Assembly (NCBI GenBank): GCA_964537875.1
Contig: CAZIDN010000078.1
Span: 1-16,152 of the forward strand
DNA length: 16,152 nucleotides
From: JAPKZH01 sp964537875
GTDB taxonomy: Bacteria; Acidobacteriota; Aminicenantia; Aminicenantales; UBA4085
Direction: 5' to 3'
This document shows, one piece after another, positions 7,535 through 15,212 of the stretch. The first letter of the stretch is position 1. Each line of letters begins with the position of its first letter. The position numbers and the translations under genes were made by a program. The notes under the pieces were generated by a model. The model had not been told where the DNA came from, did no database searches, and saw only the letters and a program-made list of their open reading frames with translations.

Positions 7535-8392
7535 CTAGCTTGGAAGCTTGAGCTTGGCCAACAGCTCTTCAAGAGCTTTAATGATCTCTTGGCGGCTGAC
7601 CGCCTCTTTTTTGAACTCGATGCGGATGCGGTAGGCCCTGTTCTCTTTCGGGCTGTAATGAAAAATATAATGCCTGGGCTTTTTGCCGGATTCTTTGGCT
7701 CTTTCTCCATCTTTGAATAATTTGGTGAGGTCGCGGGTGTCTTCTCTTTTCAAGCCCCGCTCATGGATCGCCTCGATCACTTGCCTCATTTCGGCCTCGC
7801 CCTTGAGCTTGGAGATTTCAATCAGCAGGCTTCGGTTTTTGTCCATTTGGCGGGTTTGGCAAAGCCTTCTGATGGAGGCTGGAATCTTGCTGATGTTGAT
7901 GACTTCGGTGATTGTCGACCGGGCTTTTCCGATCTTTTCCGAGATTTGGGCATGGCTGTATCCATAGATATCCATCAGCGCGTTCAGACCGTCGGCCTCC
8001 TCAAAAACGTCGAGATCTTTTCTTTGGAGGTTTTCGACCAGAGAGATTTCCATGGCCTCGTTGTCCGAGACATTCATCTCGATGCACGGGATCTCTTTGA
8101 GCCCGACGTTCTTGGATGCCATGAAGCGGCGTTCCCCCGCGATAATCTCATAGCGATCACCGCGAGGCCGGACGAGAATCGGTTCGAGCACGCCCTTGGA
8201 CTTGATCGAGCTCATCAGCTCCTGGATATTGCCGAGCTCGCTCCGGGCCTGGTGCGGGTTGGCTTCGATTCGTTCGAGGGAAATCATCCGAACCAGAGGG
8301 ACGGCCGCTTTTTTTGAGATAAAATCGACAAAATGGGTATCATGCCGCATAGCCATTGATTCGGGCAAACCAGACCGTTTATTTTTTTGCAC
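7535..8392 (-). CDS. parB: ParB/Spo0J-family partition protein
   Basis: ParB binds centromere-like parS sites, spreads as a CTP-dependent clamp and stimulates ParA. The N-terminal CTPase domain shows IEANPHQAR (42-50), GERRF (86-90) and ENLQRKDL (120-127). A helix-turn-helix follows (about 145-166, SHAQISEKIGKARSTITEV), and a lysine-rich C-terminal dimerisation segment ends the protein. The 285-residue form uses a GTG at 8392, inside the end of parA, with GAGGAG 10 nt upstream; an in-frame ATG at 8356 has no ribosome site. The N-terminus lacks the GRGLxALI-type ParA-contact motif of typical chromosomal ParB. It overlaps parA by 14 nt. It may be a second or divergent chromosomal system, or one of plasmid origin. 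Confidence 0.88.
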   Translation of the reverse strand: MQKNKRSGLPESMAMRHDTHFVDFISKKAAVPLVRMISLERIEANPHQARSELGNIQELMSSIKSKGVLEPILVRPRGDRYEIIAGERRFMASKNVGLKEIPCIEMNVSDNEAMEISLVENLQRKDLDVFEEADGLNALMDIYGYSHAQISEKIGKARSTITEVINISKIPASIRRLCQTRQMDKNRSLLIEISKLKGEAEMRQVIEAIHERGLKREDTRDLTKLFKDGERAKESGKKPRHYIFHYSPKENRAYRIRIEFKKEAVSRQEIIKALEELLAKLKLPS

Positions 8393-9143
8393 GTTCTAAG
8401 ATCTCCTCGGCGATTTTTTTATATTGAAGCGCCCCGATCGAATTCGCGGCATAGGTAAAAATGGATTCTTTATAGGCCGGGCTTTCTTCGAGCTTGACGC
8501 TTTTGGAGATATACGTTTGGAAGACTTTTTCGCCGAAAACCTTGATGATCCTCTTCACGACATCCTTGGCGATATTCGTCCGGGTATCATGGAGCGTGAT
8601 CAGGACGCCCAGGATCTCGAGGTTCGGGTTGGCGACGCGTCGGATTTTTTCGATCGTCTCGAGAAGGTCATCCGTCCCTTCCAGGCATAGATAAGACGAT
8701 TGGATCGGGATGAGCAAATGAGTCGAGGCCACCAGGGCATTGACCGTTATCAGCCCGAGAGTCGGCGGCGTATCGATGAGGATAAACTCGTATTTGCGCC
8801 TGATCGGCGCGAGAACATCCTTGAGCCGGAAATGTCCGTCTATCTCTCCGAGCAGGGCCGGCTCGAGCTTGGCCATGGCGATTCGCGAGATGGCCACTTC
8901 TAGTCCGGGGACTGTGGATTTGACGATGACATTCTGGATATTTTCCTCGCGCCTCATCAAGACATCGTACAGCGAATGAGGGATACTGTCGGGTTCTTTG
9001 ACGCAGGATTTCGTGCTGTGCGCCTGGGGGTCGATATCGACGAGCAAGACGCGACAACCGCTTAAAGCCAAGGCGGCCGCGACGTTGACGGTTGTTGTCG
9101 TTTTGCCGACACCTCCCTTTTGATTGGTCACTGCGATGATCAC
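8379..9143 (-). CDS. parA: ParA/Soj-family partition ATPase
   Basis: ParA is a Walker-type ATPase that coats the nucleoid and moves ParB-DNA complexes. The deviant Walker A KGGVGKTT is near the N-terminus, Walker A' is VLLVDIDPQ, and Walker B is FILIDTPP. The GTG at 9143 is preferred because GCGGAG stands 7 nt upstream and the protein then starts MIIAVTNQKGG as in Soj proteins, giving 254 residues. An in-frame TTG at 9200 would add 19 charged residues, has no ribosome site and falls at the predicted transcription start. There is no N-terminal DNA-binding domain, so it is the short Soj-like type. It lies upstream of and overlaps parB, and diverges from the permease operon. Confidence 0.92.
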   Translation of the reverse strand: MIIAVTNQKGGVGKTTTTVNVAAALALSGCRVLLVDIDPQAHSTKSCVKEPDSIPHSLYDVLMRREENIQNVIVKSTVPGLEVAISRIAMAKLEPALLGEIDGHFRLKDVLAPIRRKYEFILIDTPPTLGLITVNALVASTHLLIPIQSSYLCLEGTDDLLETIEKIRRVANPNLEILGVLITLHDTRTNIAKDVVKRIIKVFGEKVFQTYISKSVKLEESPAYKESIFTYAANSIGALQYKKIAEEILERAKK

Positions 9144-9205
9144 ATTCTGTCTCCGCTTTCGTTCTCTCAGTAAGATAGTCAAATCGGCCGTTATTTGCAA
9201 GATTT

Positions 9206-9235
9206 ATTTTAAAACGGATGTCGGCCGGCCGACAA
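9206..9235 (-). promoter_or_regulatory. Candidate parAB promoter
   Basis: On the - strand TTGTCG (9235-9230), an 18-bp spacer and TAAAAT (9211-9206) form a plausible sigma-70 promoter. The start would be near 9199, leaving a leader of about 56 nt before the GTG at 9143. A 16-bp perfect palindrome fills the -35 end and most of the spacer, where a bound repressor would block polymerase. A weaker alternative further down is TTGCAA-N17-TATCTT. Confidence 0.4.
9219..9234. repeat. 16-bp perfect palindrome, candidate operator or parS-like site
   Basis: TGTCGGCCGGCCGACA reads identically on both strands. It has the same length and the same TGT...ACA ends as the canonical parS site (TGTTTCACGTGAAACA), but a different centre. 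It overlaps the candidate parA promoter. A half-site TGTCGGC recurs at 9481-9487 in the same gap. The role as operator or centromere is inference. Confidence 0.6.
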
Positions 9236-9487
9236 TGGATTTAATTCATTGATAATCAACAAATTATATCGATTTTTAAACAATCCGCGGATATCATCGT
9301 TAAGGCAAATCCGGGCGCAAAGAACGAAGGCTAAAAGATCTCGATAAAGCTCAATTCCGCTCACCATGGTGTTTCGTTCGCAATAATATAAAAACTGAAA
9401 GTGCCGAGCATTCTGGATGATGGGTGTTTATCAAGCCTCGATAGTAAAAGCTAAAGATTTCGTTCTAACGATCGCTTATCTGTCGGC

Positions 9488-9503
9488 GTTCTTTTCAAAG
9501 AAC
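9488..9503. repeat. Inverted pair of the repeated element
   Basis: GTTCTTT-TC-AAAGAAC is two copies of the local repeat facing each other with a 2-bp centre, giving a 16-bp dyad. It directly follows a TGTCGGC half-site (9481-9487). It looks like a dimer-binding site; the protein is unknown. Confidence 0.5.
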
Positions 9504-9574
9504 ATTTTTCGATGAATTTTCGGCAAAACCTACAAAACCGTTCTTATACACGACTCGGTCGGAAAATGAAACTC

Positions 9575-9636
9575 CGGACGGCGTCCGATCGAGCGGCTCC
9601 CCTATGGGATCCGCAGCGGTTCTCGTGGCAAGCCAC
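9575..9636. other. Three consecutive hairpins, possible structured RNA or DNA
   Basis: A GC-rich patch inside an AT-rich gap folds into three adjacent hairpins. The first is CGGAC/GTCCG (9575-9587, 3-nt loop). The second is GCGGCTCCC/GGGATCCGC (9593-9601 with 9606-9614, CTAT loop, one C-A mismatch in nine). The third is GTGGC/GCCAC (9625-9636). No promoter or T-tract clearly brackets them. No known RNA family is recognised. A small RNA, a leader structure or a protein-binding DNA region are all possible. Confidence 0.35.
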
Positions 9637-9719
9637 AGCCCATATCAAGCACTCGTCGATGAACGTCTATTAGAAAGCGGGGCCGGCGCGTTCTTATCGT
9701 CCGTTTGCGCTTATTGTCG

Positions 9720-9748
9720 TTGCAGTTTATACGTTCTTTTCCTATAAT
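9720..9748 (+). promoter_or_regulatory. Sigma-70 promoter of the permease/methyl-transfer operon
   Basis: TTGCAG (9720-9725), a 17-bp spacer and a perfect TATAAT (9743-9748) give a start near 9755 and an untranslated leader of about 88 nt before the permease ATG. One copy of the local CGTTCTTTT repeat (9732-9740) lies in the spacer, so a protein binding that repeat could control this operon. Confidence 0.65.
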
Positions 9749-9842
9749 GAAGGCTATTAATATCTAAAAATACATGCAACCTAATTATTATCAATTACTT
9801 ATAAATATATAGGTTCGTTTTTCACGGGAAGTTCAAGAGCTG

Positions 9843-11228
9843 ATGCCTGAGCTGGAAAGAAAACTCGGACTTGGGGATTCGGTTTTCCTCGTCATCGGTT
9901 CCGTCCTTGGCTCCGGAATCTTCCTAACGACAGGAATTATCGCCAAAGACCTTCCCTCTCCCCTTTATATTTGGCTGGCCTGGTTCGTCGGCGGTCTTCT
10001 GGCCATGAGCGGGGCCCTGACCTACGGCGAGCTCGGAGCCCTATGGCCCAAGGCCGGAGGGCCCTACGTGTATCTGAGAGAATCCTACGGCTCCCTGGCG
10101 GCATTTCTCTATGGATGGGCGTTTTTCTGGGTGATCGGCGGCGGTGGAATCGCGGCGCTGGCCGTCGGATTTGCCGAATATCTCGGGACCTTTGTTCCCG
10201 GCCTTTCACTTTCTCACGCTCTTTTTGAGCTTGACATCGGGCCGCTCCAGATCCATCCTTCGTCCGGCCAATTCATCGCCGTGCTGTCGATTGTCTTTCT
10301 TTCCGGCATGAATTCTTTTGGGATTCGGAGCGGAGCCCGCGTTCAGAACGCTTTTGCCATCATCCGGATAGTCGCCCTCTTGGGCCTGGCCGGATTCGGG
10401 CTCGCGATAGGTAAAAAAGCGGGCATTCATGCCTTTTCACAAGCCCTTCAAGGCAGCTCGAAGGCAACTTGGAGCGGTTTTGCCCTGGCCTTGATTCCAA
10501 TCGTCTGGGCCTATGACGGCTGGTATTCCGTAAACTGCACGGCCGAAGAAGTCAAAAAGCCCGGAAAAAACATCCCCCTGGGCCTGGGACTGGGAACGAT
10601 GATCGTTATGCTTCTTTATTTACTGACGAATATTGTTTATAGTATAGCCCTTCCCATGGAAAAAATGAGAGGCATCGTGCGGGTCGGCGAAGCGGCCAGC
10701 CTCCAGCTCTTCGGCCCCAGAGGCGGGGCATTCCTCACGGCGCTGATCCTCTTGACCATCTTCGGCTGTTTGAGCGCCAGCGTGATTTATTGCCCCAGGA
10801 TTCCCTTTGCCATGGCCAGGGACCGGTTGTTTTTCCGAAAAATGGCCTTCGTCCATTCCCGCTACCATGTTCCGTCCAAAGCCATTACCGCCCAGATGAT
10901 CTGGTCCGGGCTCCTCTGTCTTTCGGGAACCTACCAGAGCTTATACGAGTATGTCGTCTTCGCTTTAGCTCTCTTTTTTGCCGCCACCGGATTTTCTGTC
11001 ATCATCCTGCGTCTCAAAGACCCCGGCCGGCCGAGGCCTTATCGGGTCTGGGGATATCCGGTTATCCCCCTCCTCTTCGTGCTTGCCAACTTGATCCTTT
11101 TTGCGAACATGGTTTTGTCGCGGCCCCTTCAATCCCTGGCCGGCGCGTTGCTTATTCTGCTGGGCGTCCCGGCGTATGTCTTCTGGAAAAAGACGAGCCT
11201 CAGAGAGGAAAGCTCAGTCCAACCATGA
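9843..11228 (+). CDS. APC-superfamily amino acid permease (LAT/SteT-like)
   Basis: This is a secondary transporter of amino acids or related amines in the inner membrane, with about 12 hydrophobic segments. The substrate-binding unwound part of helix 1 is GSGIF (23-27). The family loop PKAGGPYVYLRE is at 69-80. The helix 6 region and the conserved NCTAEEVKKPGKNIP (231-245) match LAT-type exchangers and SteT. At 461 residues it has the normal length. The ATG has a modest AAGAG site upstream. It is the first gene of the operon and overlaps the next gene by 4 nt (ATGA), so it is translationally coupled to the corrinoid-reactivating protein. That linkage suggests it imports the methylated substrate or exports the demethylated product; substrate cannot be read from the sequence. 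Confidence 0.88.
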   Translation: MPELERKLGLGDSVFLVIGSVLGSGIFLTTGIIAKDLPSPLYIWLAWFVGGLLAMSGALTYGELGALWPKAGGPYVYLRESYGSLAAFLYGWAFFWVIGGGGIAALAVGFAEYLGTFVPGLSLSHALFELDIGPLQIHPSSGQFIAVLSIVFLSGMNSFGIRSGARVQNAFAIIRIVALLGLAGFGLAIGKKAGIHAFSQALQGSSKATWSGFALALIPIVWAYDGWYSVNCTAEEVKKPGKNIPLGLGLGTMIVMLLYLLTNIVYSIALPMEKMRGIVRVGEAASLQLFGPRGGAFLTALILLTIFGCLSASVIYCPRIPFAMARDRLFFRKMAFVHSRYHVPSKAITAQMIWSGLLCLSGTYQSLYEYVVFALALFFAATGFSVIILRLKDPGRPRPYRVWGYPVIPLLFVLANLILFANMVLSRPLQSLAGALLILLGVPAYVFWKKTSLREESSVQP

Positions 11229-12985
11229 ACCTGACCCTCAAGGTACTTCCCCAAGGCCGATCGATCCAGGTTCGAAAGAATACGGTCCTGATCGAAGCCC
11301 TTCATGAAGCGGGCGTCGACCTCATTTCCTTCTGCAATAAACAAGGCCTGTGCGGGAAATGCTTTGTCGAGATCATGAAAGGAAAGCGTCCGGGGCCCGG
11401 GGCCCAGGAAAAAGGGCTCCTGGCCCGGAAGCGGCTTCCCGGAAATTTCCGCTTGGCCTGTCTTTATCGGATGACGGGGGACTTGACGGTCCGGATTCCC
11501 GAGGAAGCAACCCTCCCGCTTATGCCCGTGTTGAAACGTGGGTTCCGCCGGATCATCCAGCCGAACCCGGCCGTCCGCAAGATCGTTTTTGCCCCTTTCC
11601 GGCCGGACCTCGCCTCTCCCCTCTCTCTCTCCGACCAGGTCCGGGCTCATTTTCCCAGCCCGGGTAAAAAGGCTTCTCCGGCGCTTCTCAAGGATCTGGC
11701 TATTCTGCTGGACGATTCATATGGAACGGTCACAGCCGTGATCTATGACGGAGCAGAGATCTTGGATTTTGAGGCGGCCGACACGGCCGAACAAAACTTC
11801 GGCATAGCTATCGATCTAGGAACAACAACATTGGTGGCCGAGCTGGTCAATTTGAATACGGGGAAAACGATCGACGTCGTGACGGCCTTGAACGGCCAGG
11901 CCCGTTTTGGAGCGGACGTCATCTCCCGGATCACGGCCGTCTTCCAAGACCCTTTAAAGTCCGAGGCCTTGAGGACGGCTGTCCTGGACTCTCTCAACAC
12001 GATGATCGAAGGGATGCTCAAGAAACACCGCATTCCGGCCCATCGTGTCTATGAGGCGGTCATCGCCGGGAATACGGCCATGAACCATCTGTTCCTGGGC
12101 TCTCCGGTGAAGACGCTGGCCGTATCCCCTTACCATGCCGTTTTTTCAGCCCTTTCTCCCCTGCCCGCCTCCGAGACGGAACTCCTGATGAACCCGCGCG
12201 GAAAGGTCTATGTGGCGCCCAACATCAGAAGTTTTGTCGGCGGTGACATCGCCGCGGGTCTAACGGCGATCGACCTCGCCCATCAAAAAGGAGATTTTCT
12301 TTTTATCGACCTGGGCACCAACGGAGAGATCGTCCTCAAAAAGGGCCGCCAGTTCACGGCGACTTCGACGGCGGCCGGCCCGGCCTTTGAAGGGATGAAC
12401 ATCAGCTGCGGGATGCTCGCAGTTCCTGGCGCCGTTTACAAAGCGGAATACGATGATGGGCTGAAGGTCATGACCATCGCCAACAGGCCGGCCCTCGGCA
12501 TCTGCGGGACGGGCCTCATCGACCTCGTCTCCTTGTTTCTGGAAAGGGGCGTCATTTCTCCCCAGGGACACATAAAAGGCCCAGAAAAAAAGATCGGCGT
12601 GGGGCCCAACCTCTTTCTCAGCCAAAAGGACATCCGCGAGGTTCAACTGGCCGCGGCCGCCGTCAAGACGGGCATCCGCCTGCTGCTCAGCCTCGATAAG
12701 CTGGCCGTGGCCGATCTCGACGGAATCTATGTAGCCGGCGCGTTCGGCAATTATCTCAACATTCCGAACAGCATGAGGCTGGGACTCCTGCCCCGTTTGG
12801 ACAAGAAAAAGATCATTTTTGTTGGAAATTCGTCGCTGGCAGGGGCCAAGGCCCTGCTCGTTTCAAGGCAGGAACGGGCCCGGTGCGAGCGGCTGGCCCA
12901 GAAGATCCGGCATGTTTCGCTGGCGACGGATGCCGCGTTCCAAAAAACGTTCATCGAGGCCCTGGAATTCAGGGCCTGGAAATAG
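11225..12985 (+). CDS. Corrinoid-reactivating ferredoxin (RamA/RamQ/RACo-like, ASKHA ATPase)
   Basis: Proteins of this kind use ATP and a low-potential electron to reduce inactive Co(II) corrinoid back to Co(I). The N-terminal 2Fe-2S domain shows C37-x5-C43-x2-C46 and a distant C79, the plant-ferredoxin-like spacing of RACo-type activators. After a linker, the ASKHA-type domain shows phosphate loops IAIDLGTTT (194-202) and FIDLGTNGE (360-368), plus ICGTGLIDL (426-434) and YVAGAFGNYL (502-511). The ATG at 11225 overlaps the permease stop and gives 586 residues; a longer in-frame reading back to 10790 runs inside the permease and is rejected. It stands directly before the corrinoid protein it would serve. 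RamA of archaea has two 4Fe-4S clusters at the C-terminus; none are seen, so it is nearer the bacterial type. Confidence 0.9.
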   Translation: MNLTLKVLPQGRSIQVRKNTVLIEALHEAGVDLISFCNKQGLCGKCFVEIMKGKRPGPGAQEKGLLARKRLPGNFRLACLYRMTGDLTVRIPEEATLPLMPVLKRGFRRIIQPNPAVRKIVFAPFRPDLASPLSLSDQVRAHFPSPGKKASPALLKDLAILLDDSYGTVTAVIYDGAEILDFEAADTAEQNFGIAIDLGTTTLVAELVNLNTGKTIDVVTALNGQARFGADVISRITAVFQDPLKSEALRTAVLDSLNTMIEGMLKKHRIPAHRVYEAVIAGNTAMNHLFLGSPVKTLAVSPYHAVFSALSPLPASETELLMNPRGKVYVAPNIRSFVGGDIAAGLTAIDLAHQKGDFLFIDLGTNGEIVLKKGRQFTATSTAAGPAFEGMNISCGMLAVPGAVYKAEYDDGLKVMTIANRPALGICGTGLIDLVSLFLERGVISPQGHIKGPEKKIGVGPNLFLSQKDIREVQLAAAAVKTGIRLLLSLDKLAVADLDGIYVAGAFGNYLNIPNSMRLGLLPRLDKKKIIFVGNSSLAGAKALLVSRQERARCERLAQKIRHVSLATDAAFQKTFIEALEFRAWK

Positions 12986-13021
12986 ATTCGACCGGACATT
13001 CCACCTGAAGGAGCTGAAGGC

Positions 13022-13675
13022 ATGACCAAAGATGACCTGCTTAAGGACATGGCCCAAGCCATTGTCGAAGGCGACAGGCATGCGGCCGAGGCCCTGGCCA
13101 AGGAAGCGCTGGCCCGGAACCTGGACCTGCACGAAGTCGTCGAAAAAGGCTACATTCCCGGTATCCAGAAAGTCGGCGACCTGTGGGAACGCGGCGATTA
13201 CTTTCTCCCCGAGCTGATCACGAGCGCGGAGTGTATGAAGGCCGCCATGGCCGTGCTTCGGCCCGCGCTGGAACGGGCGAGAATCGCCGACGTCTCTCTG
13301 GGCAAGGTCGTCATCGGAACGATCGAAGGCGACATCCATGACATCGGAAAAAACCTGGTCGCTTCGATGCTATCGGCTAACGGCTTTGAAGTGTCAGACC
13401 TGGGCGCGGACGTGAAGCTTGAGCGGTTTGTCCAGTCGGCCCTGGACATGAAGGCGGATTTCATCTGCCTTTCCGCGCTGTTGACGACGACCATGCTCGG
13501 CCAGCGCCGGTTCATGGAGCTGCTCAAGGAGCGCGGGCTGCGCAGCCAGTTCAAAGTGCTTGTCGGCGGGGCTCCCGTGAATCAAAAGTGGGCGGACTCG
13601 ATCGGGGCCGACGGGTATGCCGAGAATGCGCCAGCCGCCGTGAAGCTGGCCAAATCTCTTCGGGGAAAGAGGTGA
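13022..13675 (+). CDS. Corrinoid (B12-binding) methyl carrier protein, MtbC/MtgC type
   Basis: This small protein carries the cobalt-bound methyl group between two methyltransferases. An N-terminal helical cap domain (about 5-90, with GDLWERGDYFLPEL) precedes the Rossmann-type B12-binding domain. The base-off/His-on motif DxHxxG is D104-I-H106-D-I-G109. The other nucleotide-loop contacts are SALLTT (151-156) and VGGAPV (182-187). Its 217 residues are typical. AAGGAG stands 8-9 nt before the ATG. It lies 36 nt after the activator gene and 4 nt before the methyltransferase, which supports one functional unit with these two. Confidence 0.95.
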   Translation: MTKDDLLKDMAQAIVEGDRHAAEALAKEALARNLDLHEVVEKGYIPGIQKVGDLWERGDYFLPELITSAECMKAAMAVLRPALERARIADVSLGKVVIGTIEGDIHDIGKNLVASMLSANGFEVSDLGADVKLERFVQSALDMKADFICLSALLTTTMLGQRRFMELLKERGLRSQFKVLVGGAPVNQKWADSIGADGYAENAPAAVKLAKSLRGKR

Positions 13676-13679
13676 AGTC

Positions 13680-15176
13680 ATGATTCCGACCACGAGACCC
13701 AAAGTCGAGCTTCTGGATCAAACGTTCATCGCCAAAATCCTGGAGGAGGCCTTCGTCATCTTGGAACGGCAGGGCGTCTTTGTGGAAAACGTTGAAGCCC
13801 GTTCCCTTTTCAAAAAGGCCGGCATGGCCGTCGATGAAAGCCAACAGCGGGTGACCCTGACCCGGAAGTTGGTCGAGGAAGCCCTCGCCGCGACGCCCTC
13901 GTCCATCAAGCTCTACGACCGCTCCGGACAAAAAGAGTTTCTGGTCGGCGGCGACGAGGTCCACTTCAACCCGGGTTCGGCCGCCGTGAAGATCTTCGAC
14001 CATCAGGCCCGCCAGGAACGCAAAGCGGATACGTCCGATCTCGTCGCTTTTTACAGGCTGACGGAGAGCCTGGGCCATATCCATTTTCAGAGCACCGGCC
14101 TGATCTCCGCGGACGTTCCGGAGATCATTGCCGACAGCTACCGCTTGTTCCTCGGCCTTCAGTTCTGCACAAAACCGGTCGTGACCGGCACTTTTCGAGT
14201 TGAGGGGTTCCGGCCGATGTTCGAGATGCTGACGGCTGTCCGGGGCGGCGCTGAAGAGCTTCGCCGTAAACCGCTGGCCATCTTCGACGCCTGCCCCTCC
14301 CCTCCCCTGAAGTGGAGCCACCTGACATCGCAAAGCCTGATCGATTGCGCCCGGGCGGGAATCCCCTCCGAGCTCATATCCATGGGAATGACGGGCGCGA
14401 CATCCCCGGTGACCATCGCCGGCACGCTCGTTCAGCACGTCGTCGAGAACCTGAGCGGCCTGGTCATCTGTCAGCTTGCCCGGGCGGGAGCGCCCGTCAT
14501 CTTCGGCGGTTCGCCTTCGAGCTTCGACATGCGAAAAGGCACCACCCCCATGGGAGCCGTCGAAACCATGATGCTGGACATGGCCTACGCCCAGATCGGA
14601 AAACACCTTCGTCTGCCGACGCATGCCTACATGGGGTTGAGCGACTCGAAAATCAACGACTCCCAGGCCGGGCTGGAATCCGGGATCGGCGCCGTTCTCG
14701 CTGCCCTAGCTGGGGTCAATGTCGTTTCCGGGGCGGGCATGATGAATTTCGAGAGCTCGCAGAGTCTGGAAAAGCTCCTCATCGACGATGAGATCTGCGG
14801 AATGGCCTACCGGCTCATCTCGGGCATTTCTCAAAGGGACGAGCCGCTGGCCCTGCCTCTTTTTGAGAACATCCGGCCGGATACTCAGTTCCTGACCATG
14901 CCCCATACCCGGAAATGGTACCGCCTCGAGCACACATTCCCCTCGCTGGCCGACCGCGATCCCTATGACGCCTGGGCATCTTTGGGCAAAAAGACCATGG
15001 CCGACCGGGCATTCGACGAGGTCCAAAGGATCCTGGCCCAGAACGCTCCCCGGCTCGTCGAAGAAAAATTACGAACGGAGCTCCGAAAAATCATGGCCGC
15101 CGACGCCAAACAGAACGGCGCAGAGAAGCTTCCGGAAATCCCGATGACCCAGCAGGAACGAACGGCCCACACTTGA
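13680..15176 (+). CDS. MttB-superfamily corrinoid methyltransferase without pyrrolysine
   Basis: Members move a methyl group from a quaternary or tertiary amine to a corrinoid protein. The 498 residues cover the whole family fold, with ATSPVTIAGTLVQHVVEN in the barrel, FGGSPSSFDMRKGT from residue 275, and the C-terminal W-F/P-D-R-Y-D-A-W region. The frame is open without an in-frame TAG, so there is no pyrrolysine as in true trimethylamine MttB; this places it with the non-Pyl group (MtgB for glycine betaine, MtpB, MtcB, MtyB). GAGGTG overlaps the corrinoid gene's stop and precedes the ATG by 5-6 nt. Substrate is unknown: a betaine-type or N-methyl amino acid is the best guess from the amino-acid-type permease in the operon. 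Confidence 0.93.
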   Translation: MIPTTRPKVELLDQTFIAKILEEAFVILERQGVFVENVEARSLFKKAGMAVDESQQRVTLTRKLVEEALAATPSSIKLYDRSGQKEFLVGGDEVHFNPGSAAVKIFDHQARQERKADTSDLVAFYRLTESLGHIHFQSTGLISADVPEIIADSYRLFLGLQFCTKPVVTGTFRVEGFRPMFEMLTAVRGGAEELRRKPLAIFDACPSPPLKWSHLTSQSLIDCARAGIPSELISMGMTGATSPVTIAGTLVQHVVENLSGLVICQLARAGAPVIFGGSPSSFDMRKGTTPMGAVETMMLDMAYAQIGKHLRLPTHAYMGLSDSKINDSQAGLESGIGAVLAALAGVNVVSGAGMMNFESSQSLEKLLIDDEICGMAYRLISGISQRDEPLALPLFENIRPDTQFLTMPHTRKWYRLEHTFPSLADRDPYDAWASLGKKTMADRAFDEVQRILAQNAPRLVEEKLRTELRKIMAADAKQNGAEKLPEIPMTQQERTAHT

Positions 15177-15200
15177 GTATTCTTATAAATATAGTAAAAT
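15173..15200 (+). promoter_or_regulatory. Possible promoter for the metallophosphoesterase gene
   Basis: TTGAGT (15173-15178), a 16-bp spacer and TAAAAT (15195-15200) overlap the stop of the methyltransferase gene and sit in a sharply AT-rich patch. The start would fall only a few bases before the ATG at 15213. A second -10-like box, TATAAA, is at 15184-15189. No terminator separates the two genes, so read-through is also likely. Confidence 0.35.
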
Positions 15201-15212
15201 ATAGCCTTTGAC

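Larger units (their letters stand above)
9319..9740. repeat. Dispersed GTTCT/GTTCTTW repeats upstream of parA
   Basis: CGTTCTTWT occurs at 9487-9495, 9539-9547, 9689-9697 and 9732-9740 on the + strand. AAAGAAC, the same core reversed, occurs at 9319-9325 and 9497-9503. Shorter matches GTTCTAA (9462) and GTTCTCG (9619) also fall in this gap. Four copies of a near-identical 9-mer in about 250 bp is far above chance. Spacing is irregular, so these look like protein-binding half-sites rather than a tandem array. Confidence 0.5.

Noticed and set aside
9144..9200. TTG start for parA adding 19 residues
   Set aside because: No ribosome site, charged extension not seen in Soj-type ParA, and it coincides with the predicted transcription start.
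9362..9371. CACCATGGTG palindrome as a parS site
   Set aside because: Only 10 bp and its centre does not match parS; short palindromes of this size are common.
9417..9515. 32-codon ORF in the parA-permease gap
   Set aside because: No clear Shine-Dalgarno, no recognisable features, and it overlaps the repeat elements; probably chance.
10790..11224. N-terminal extension of the corrinoid-reactivating protein into the permease gene
   Set aside because: This frame overlaps the permease coding sequence and encodes no family sequence; the ATG at 11225 starts exactly at the 2Fe-2S domain and forms a usual ATGA overlap.
13680..15176. Pyrrolysine (amber read-through) in the MttB homologue
   Set aside because: The frame has no in-frame TAG over its whole length and ends at TGA.
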